Of a DNA stretch of 64,000 nucleotides, positions 60,502 to 64,000 are shown one piece after another. The notes below the pieces were generated by a model that searched no databases, was not told where the DNA came from, and saw only the letters and a program-made list of their open reading frames with translations. Origin of the DNA: Lacihabitans sp. CS3-21 (GTDB lineage Bacteria > Bacteroidota > Bacteroidia > Cytophagales > Spirosomataceae); contig NZ_RJUD01000008.1 in the NCBI RefSeq assembly GCF_024343675.1, positions 1-64,000 on the forward strand. The letters are read 5' to 3'. Made by a program: the position numbers and the translations under genes. The stretch's first letter is position 1. Every line of letters starts with the position of its first letter.

Positions 60502-62223
60502 ATGTACAAAATCCTAGTGGTATTCGTCCTGTACTTTCAAATGGCCACCGCACAATCACCCATACATGACCTCAACAAAAAACTAGGAAAAGGAATAAAC
60601 ATGGGGAATATGTTTGAGGCACCGTCAGAAACCGAATGGGGAAATCCATTTAAAGATGATTATTTTACTCGAATAAAAAGCCAGGGATTTAATCACGTAA
60701 GAATACCTATCAGATGGGATGTAGCCGCAAGATGCCAACAAACTGAACCATTCACCATTAATGCTAACTTTTTAGAAAGAATTAAAACTGTTGTGGATTT
60801 GGCAAAAAAAGAAAATCTTTTGGTAATCATAAACATGCACCACCATGAGGCCATATTTGCAAATCCAGATGCACAAAAAGCGAAGTTTTTAAGTCAATGG
60901 ACTCAAATAGCCACCTTTTTTAAAGATTATGATTCAAACCTGCTGTTTGAAGTCATGAACGAACCAAACACTAACCTCACACCAGATAAATGGAACACTT
61001 TTTTTGCTGAAGCACTTTCTGCTATTCGTAAAACCAACAAAACTAGGGCCGTTTTAATGGGAACGTCAAATTGGGGTGGACTTGCGGGTGTTTCATCGCT
61101 CAAAATACCTGCCGACGACAACATCATACTTACTATACACTATTACGACCCTTTCAATTTTACACACCAAGGGGCCGACTGGGTAGATGGCTCTACCCCA
61201 TGGCTGGGTACAAAATGGGAAAACACTAACTTAGAAAGGGACGAAATAATTGGACAATTTAAATACTTAAAGGAATTTGGCAATCAAAATAACCTTCCGA
61301 TTCATATCGGAGAATTTGGAGCGTTTTCAAAAGCCGACTTAGAAAGTAGGGTACTTTGGAGTAATTACCTCGCCCGATGGTTTGAACAACAAGGTTTTAG
61401 CTGGGCTTATTGGGAATTTAGTGCAGGTTTCGGAATTTACAATCCCTCAACTGGCCAATATCTACAACCTCTATTGGACGCTTTGGTCCGAAATCCAATT
61501 TCAGCCGCAAAAGAAATCAAAACCAACACTATTTACGAAAGTAACTTCACCTCAAATACCAACAATTGGAACTTATACCTTCAACCCTCAGCTACTGCAA
61601 ACCTTGTAATTAAGGAAAACTTTGCAAACATTGAAATAAAGAAATCTTCCACTGAGGGATGGCATGTACAATTTGTAAAAAATGACATCCCGCTAAAAAA
61701 AGGAAAAAGATACTTAGTGCGATTTGAGGCAAAATCTGATACCGATATAGGCATAACCAACTATATTGGCCTAGCTTCTGGTACTTACAGTGCGTATTCA
61801 AGCTACAAAGGTTTCACTTTGACTAGCAACGAGACCAAATTTACCTATAGTTTTGTAATGACCTCACCAGATGACCCAAAAGCAAGAATAGTTTTTGATC
61901 TTGGTCTTAAAACTGGAAACGTATCCTTAAAAAATATCAAAGTTGAAGAAGTTCAAGACTCATCAAGTGTTTTATTATCAATTTCTAGCGAAAATAAAGT
62001 CCAAGTTTTTCCAAATCCAGTTTCTGACGAACTACACCTAAGCGAAATTCAAGAATTTTACCTACTCCATATTTACGACCAGCTTGGTCGAAAAATTCTC
62101 CAAAAAGACATTTCAAACCTAAAATCTACAAAACTTGACCTCAAAGAACTTCCACAAGGCGTATATTATTTGTACCTTTTGGGTTCAAAAGAACCAGAGA
62201 GCTATAAACTTTTTAAAAATTAA
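60502..62223 (+). CDS. GH5-family endo-glycanase with CBM-like domain and T9SS sorting tail
   Basis: The 573-residue protein has a signal peptide ending ATAQ (residue 18). The GH5 barrel spans about 20-335: GKGINMGNMFEAP, NHVRIPIRWD, the acid/base Glu154 in FEVMNEPN and the nucleophile Glu271 in HIGEFGAFS. A beta-sandwich of the CBM4/9 type follows at about 345-480 (NIEIKKSSTEGWHVQFVKND). The final ~80 residues are a type A sorting domain (VFPNPVSDELHL and LPQGVYYLYL), so the enzyme is secreted by the type IX system. GH5 enzymes of this kind cut beta-1,4-glucans or mannans. An S41 peptidase gene starts 4 bp later. Confidence 0.93.
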   Translation: MYKILVVFVLYFQMATAQSPIHDLNKKLGKGINMGNMFEAPSETEWGNPFKDDYFTRIKSQGFNHVRIPIRWDVAARCQQTEPFTINANFLERIKTVVDLAKKENLLVIINMHHHEAIFANPDAQKAKFLSQWTQIATFFKDYDSNLLFEVMNEPNTNLTPDKWNTFFAEALSAIRKTNKTRAVLMGTSNWGGLAGVSSLKIPADDNIILTIHYYDPFNFTHQGADWVDGSTPWLGTKWENTNLERDEIIGQFKYLKEFGNQNNLPIHIGEFGAFSKADLESRVLWSNYLARWFEQQGFSWAYWEFSAGFGIYNPSTGQYLQPLLDALVRNPISAAKEIKTNTIYESNFTSNTNNWNLYLQPSATANLVIKENFANIEIKKSSTEGWHVQFVKNDIPLKKGKRYLVRFEAKSDTDIGITNYIGLASGTYSAYSSYKGFTLTSNETKFTYSFVMTSPDDPKARIVFDLGLKTGNVSLKNIKVEEVQDSSSVLLSISSENKVQVFPNPVSDELHLSEIQEFYLLHIYDQLGRKILQKDISNLKSTKLDLKELPQGVYYLYLLGSKEPESYKLFKN

Positions 62224-62227
62224 ATAA

Positions 62228-63604
62228 ATGCACCGCAATTTTATAAAAGTTCTATGTGCGATTTTGCTGCTTGGAAATTTTTCTTGCAGTAGAAAACCCA
62301 TAGATATTAACCCCATAAACAACAACCCTAAGGATTCTACCATTACAATAGTTCCATCTAAATTTCTAAAAGAAAACAACTGGATTTATTCGCAAATGAA
62401 AAAGTATTATCTATGGGAAGAGGCCATGCCAGTAGAAGCCAAAACTGATAAATACTTAGAACCAATCAAATATTACAAATCGCTCATAAATGAAAATCAA
62501 GATTGGTTTTCATATATGAAAAGTGACAAAAACGACGTTTTGAACTTTTGGTTGGGCACACCAGTAGGATACGGATTTAGATACAAAACTTTTAAACCAG
62601 ACCCATTAAAAGACCAAATATTTCTGGCGATTTCATTGGTAGCACAAAATAGCCCAGCAGAAAAAGCGGGCCTATACAGGGCAGATATTATCCAGAAGAT
62701 AAATGGAAATACGATTACTGAAAATAATATTTTGACACTTTTAGCCCAGCCGAATATCGACATAACCTGGCTAAATACTTCAGACGAAATCAAAAATGCC
62801 AATATCGCAAAAACTGGCTACAAAGTAAAACCCATTTATGACTTTAGGGTGATCGAAACTGGAAAACAAAAAATTGGTTATTTGGCTTTTACACAATTTC
62901 TCCATGATATCGATCCAGAACTCAGAGCCGTTTTTGGCTATTTCAAAAACCAGAAAATAGATGATTTCATACTCGATTTAAGATTCAATCCAGGAGGATT
63001 TACACCAAATGCAGAAGTTGTAGGCTCTTTGATTGTTAAAAATCTAAATCCAAATGAGAAAATGTTTGGAGGCCACATGAATAAAAACCAAACACTCGAG
63101 GCTCAAAGCAAACCTGATGGAAATAAAGACGGAAGAAACTGGACAAATGAAACTTTTAATTTAAATACGCTCAATAGAGTTTTTGTAATAACCTCAAAAT
63201 CAACGTCTTCTTCATCTGAATTGGTAATAAACTGCCTAAAACCGTATATGGAGGTGATTTTAATCGGAGACAATACCATGGGTAAAAGCGTAATTTCGAC
63301 CATCATAACAGATGAAACTGGCCAACTACCTTTGGTTCTTATGCCTGCCTATTCAACCTTGGAAAACTCAAGAGGGGAAGCTATTTATGCAAGAAAAGAA
63401 GGATTTATCCCGAATTATGTGGTTCAAGATGATGTTTTGCCTTATTATCCCATCGGAAATCTCAATGAAACGCTTTTGAAAAAAACACTTCAAATAATTA
63501 ACAATACCATAACCACCGATGTAATAGATTCAAACCATTACAAAGTGAACTTCATGGATAGGCTCCACCATTATGATAGTTTAACGCCGTTTGTATCCAA
63601 CTAA
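62228..63604 (+). CDS. S41-family (C-terminal processing) peptidase lipoprotein
   Basis: The 458-residue precursor has a lipobox ending GNFSC (Cys20). A PDZ-like domain lies at about 110-200 (LVAQNSPAEKAGLYRADIIQKI shown by NSPAEKAGL). The catalytic domain has DDFILDLRFNPGG, the serine motif STSSSSELV (nucleophile around residue 328) and the base Lys353 in GDNTMGKSV. It is a periplasmic or surface serine protease. Tight spacing to the GH5 gene implies co-transcription, but a functional link with the glycanase is not evident. Confidence 0.9.
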   Translation: MHRNFIKVLCAILLLGNFSCSRKPIDINPINNNPKDSTITIVPSKFLKENNWIYSQMKKYYLWEEAMPVEAKTDKYLEPIKYYKSLINENQDWFSYMKSDKNDVLNFWLGTPVGYGFRYKTFKPDPLKDQIFLAISLVAQNSPAEKAGLYRADIIQKINGNTITENNILTLLAQPNIDITWLNTSDEIKNANIAKTGYKVKPIYDFRVIETGKQKIGYLAFTQFLHDIDPELRAVFGYFKNQKIDDFILDLRFNPGGFTPNAEVVGSLIVKNLNPNEKMFGGHMNKNQTLEAQSKPDGNKDGRNWTNETFNLNTLNRVFVITSKSTSSSSELVINCLKPYMEVILIGDNTMGKSVISTIITDETGQLPLVLMPAYSTLENSRGEAIYARKEGFIPNYVVQDDVLPYYPIGNLNETLLKKTLQIINNTITTDVIDSNHYKVNFMDRLHHYDSLTPFVSN

Positions 63605-63762
63605 AATTTAATTTAGCTGAAAGCATAAATTTTCTTTTTATTAAAAAAGCAACAAAAAATATAATTTGTCGTCATTTAATCTCCATTCGTCAAGTTTTTG
63701 AAGGTTAAATAAGCCTTTTTTATTAAGTTTAGTGGTTTTTTAATTCATCTGAAAAAGCAAAC

Positions 63763-64000
63763 TTGAAACCTTTCGTATTTACACGTATTCAATATAACTC
63801 TGGCGACTGGGATACTGACCAACGTATGCCTAGTAATATCTTGAATTCGCTTGTCGAATATACAACCATTCCGATAGACGAAAAAGAACGAACCATTTTT
63901 CTGACTGATAAAAACCTATTCCGAAGTCCAATCTGTTATTTAAGTGGACACAAATTAGTAGAATTTTCGAGTATGGAAAGAGATAACCTGCATCGGTACA
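63763..64000 (+). CDS. DUF4159-domain protein, N-terminal part, cut by window edge
   Basis: From a TTG at 63763 an open frame runs to the window end: LKPFVFTRIQYNSGDWDTDQ, then RMPSNILNSLVEYTTIPI, ERTIFLTDKNLFRSPICYL and SGHKLVEFSSMERDNLHRY. This matches the opening of DUF4159 domains, which have a flavodoxin-like fold of unknown function and often neighbour MoxR/BatA genes. No ATG exists in the open frame before the upstream stop at 63730-63732, so the TTG start is inferred. The gene is incomplete in this window. Confidence 0.75.
   Translation, partial: MKPFVFTRIQYNSGDWDTDQRMPSNILNSLVEYTTIPIDEKERTIFLTDKNLFRSPICYLSGHKLVEFSSMERDNLHRY

Overview
The window is AT-rich DNA from a member of the Bacteroidota, most likely a Cytophagales-type environmental bacterium. 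Evidence for this is a SusC/SusD pair under an ECF-sigma/FecR couple, a type IX secretion C-terminal sorting domain on a GH5 enzyme, frequent TAnnTTTG-like -7 boxes, lipoproteins with short lipoboxes, and planctomycete-type DUF1549/DUF1501 genes that also occur in Cytophagales. Genus cannot be read from the sequence.

Region 1 (1-25.9 kb) is accessory DNA. A truncated IS21-type istA with its repeated left terminus enters from the left edge. It is followed by a polysaccharide utilization locus (PUL) read entirely on the minus strand: ECF sigma factor (21.9 kb), FecR anti-sigma factor, SusC, SusD, then a hairpin with a T-tract, then a GH106-like alpha-rhamnosidase, a large FG-GAP/ASPIC lipoprotein, a GH30 enzyme, a GH42-like enzyme, a GH28-like beta-helix enzyme and an alpha/alpha-barrel enzyme. 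A dead IS3-type transposase fragment sits between the GH42-like and GH28-like genes. Upstream of the PUL are an SRPBCC protein, an inactivated IS21 istB with its right terminus, a tyrosine recombinase, and four tandem ~99-bp units that each carry a tRNA-3'-end-like sequence plus a terminator hairpin. This layout looks like the end of a genomic island inserted at a tRNA gene.

Region 2 (25.9-28.9 kb) holds one secreted DNRLRE-domain protein between two nearly identical 32-bp direct repeats; the right-hand repeat contains the probable promoter of a histone-H1-like gene.

Region 3 (28.9-38.8 kb, mostly plus strand) has small housekeeping or hypothetical genes, then a carbohydrate esterase (CE7-type), a membrane cytochrome c/leucine-rich-repeat protein, a DUF1549-LamG-DUF1553 cytochrome protein and a Tat-exported DUF1501 protein. 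The DUF1501 gene is visibly more GC-rich than its surroundings. Several palindromic intergenic repeats separate these genes.

Region 4 (39-49 kb, mostly minus strand) carries RluF-type pseudouridine synthase, an aldo/keto reductase, a Tat-type Gfo/Idh/MocA oxidoreductase, a tight operon of GH88-type hydrolase, old-yellow-enzyme oxidoreductase and short-chain dehydrogenase, a thioredoxin-like protein, a DUF1801 protein and an SBBP-repeat protein.

Region 5 (49.4-64 kb, plus strand) contains two separate TldD/TldE pairs. Both TldD copies start with a twin-arginine signal and both TldE copies lack any signal. Between the pairs lie a GNAT acetyltransferase, an AlkB-type membrane hydroxylase and a two-gene glycosyltransferase unit. 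After them come a GH5 enzyme with a T9SS tail, an S41 peptidase lipoprotein, and the start of a DUF4159 gene cut by the window edge.
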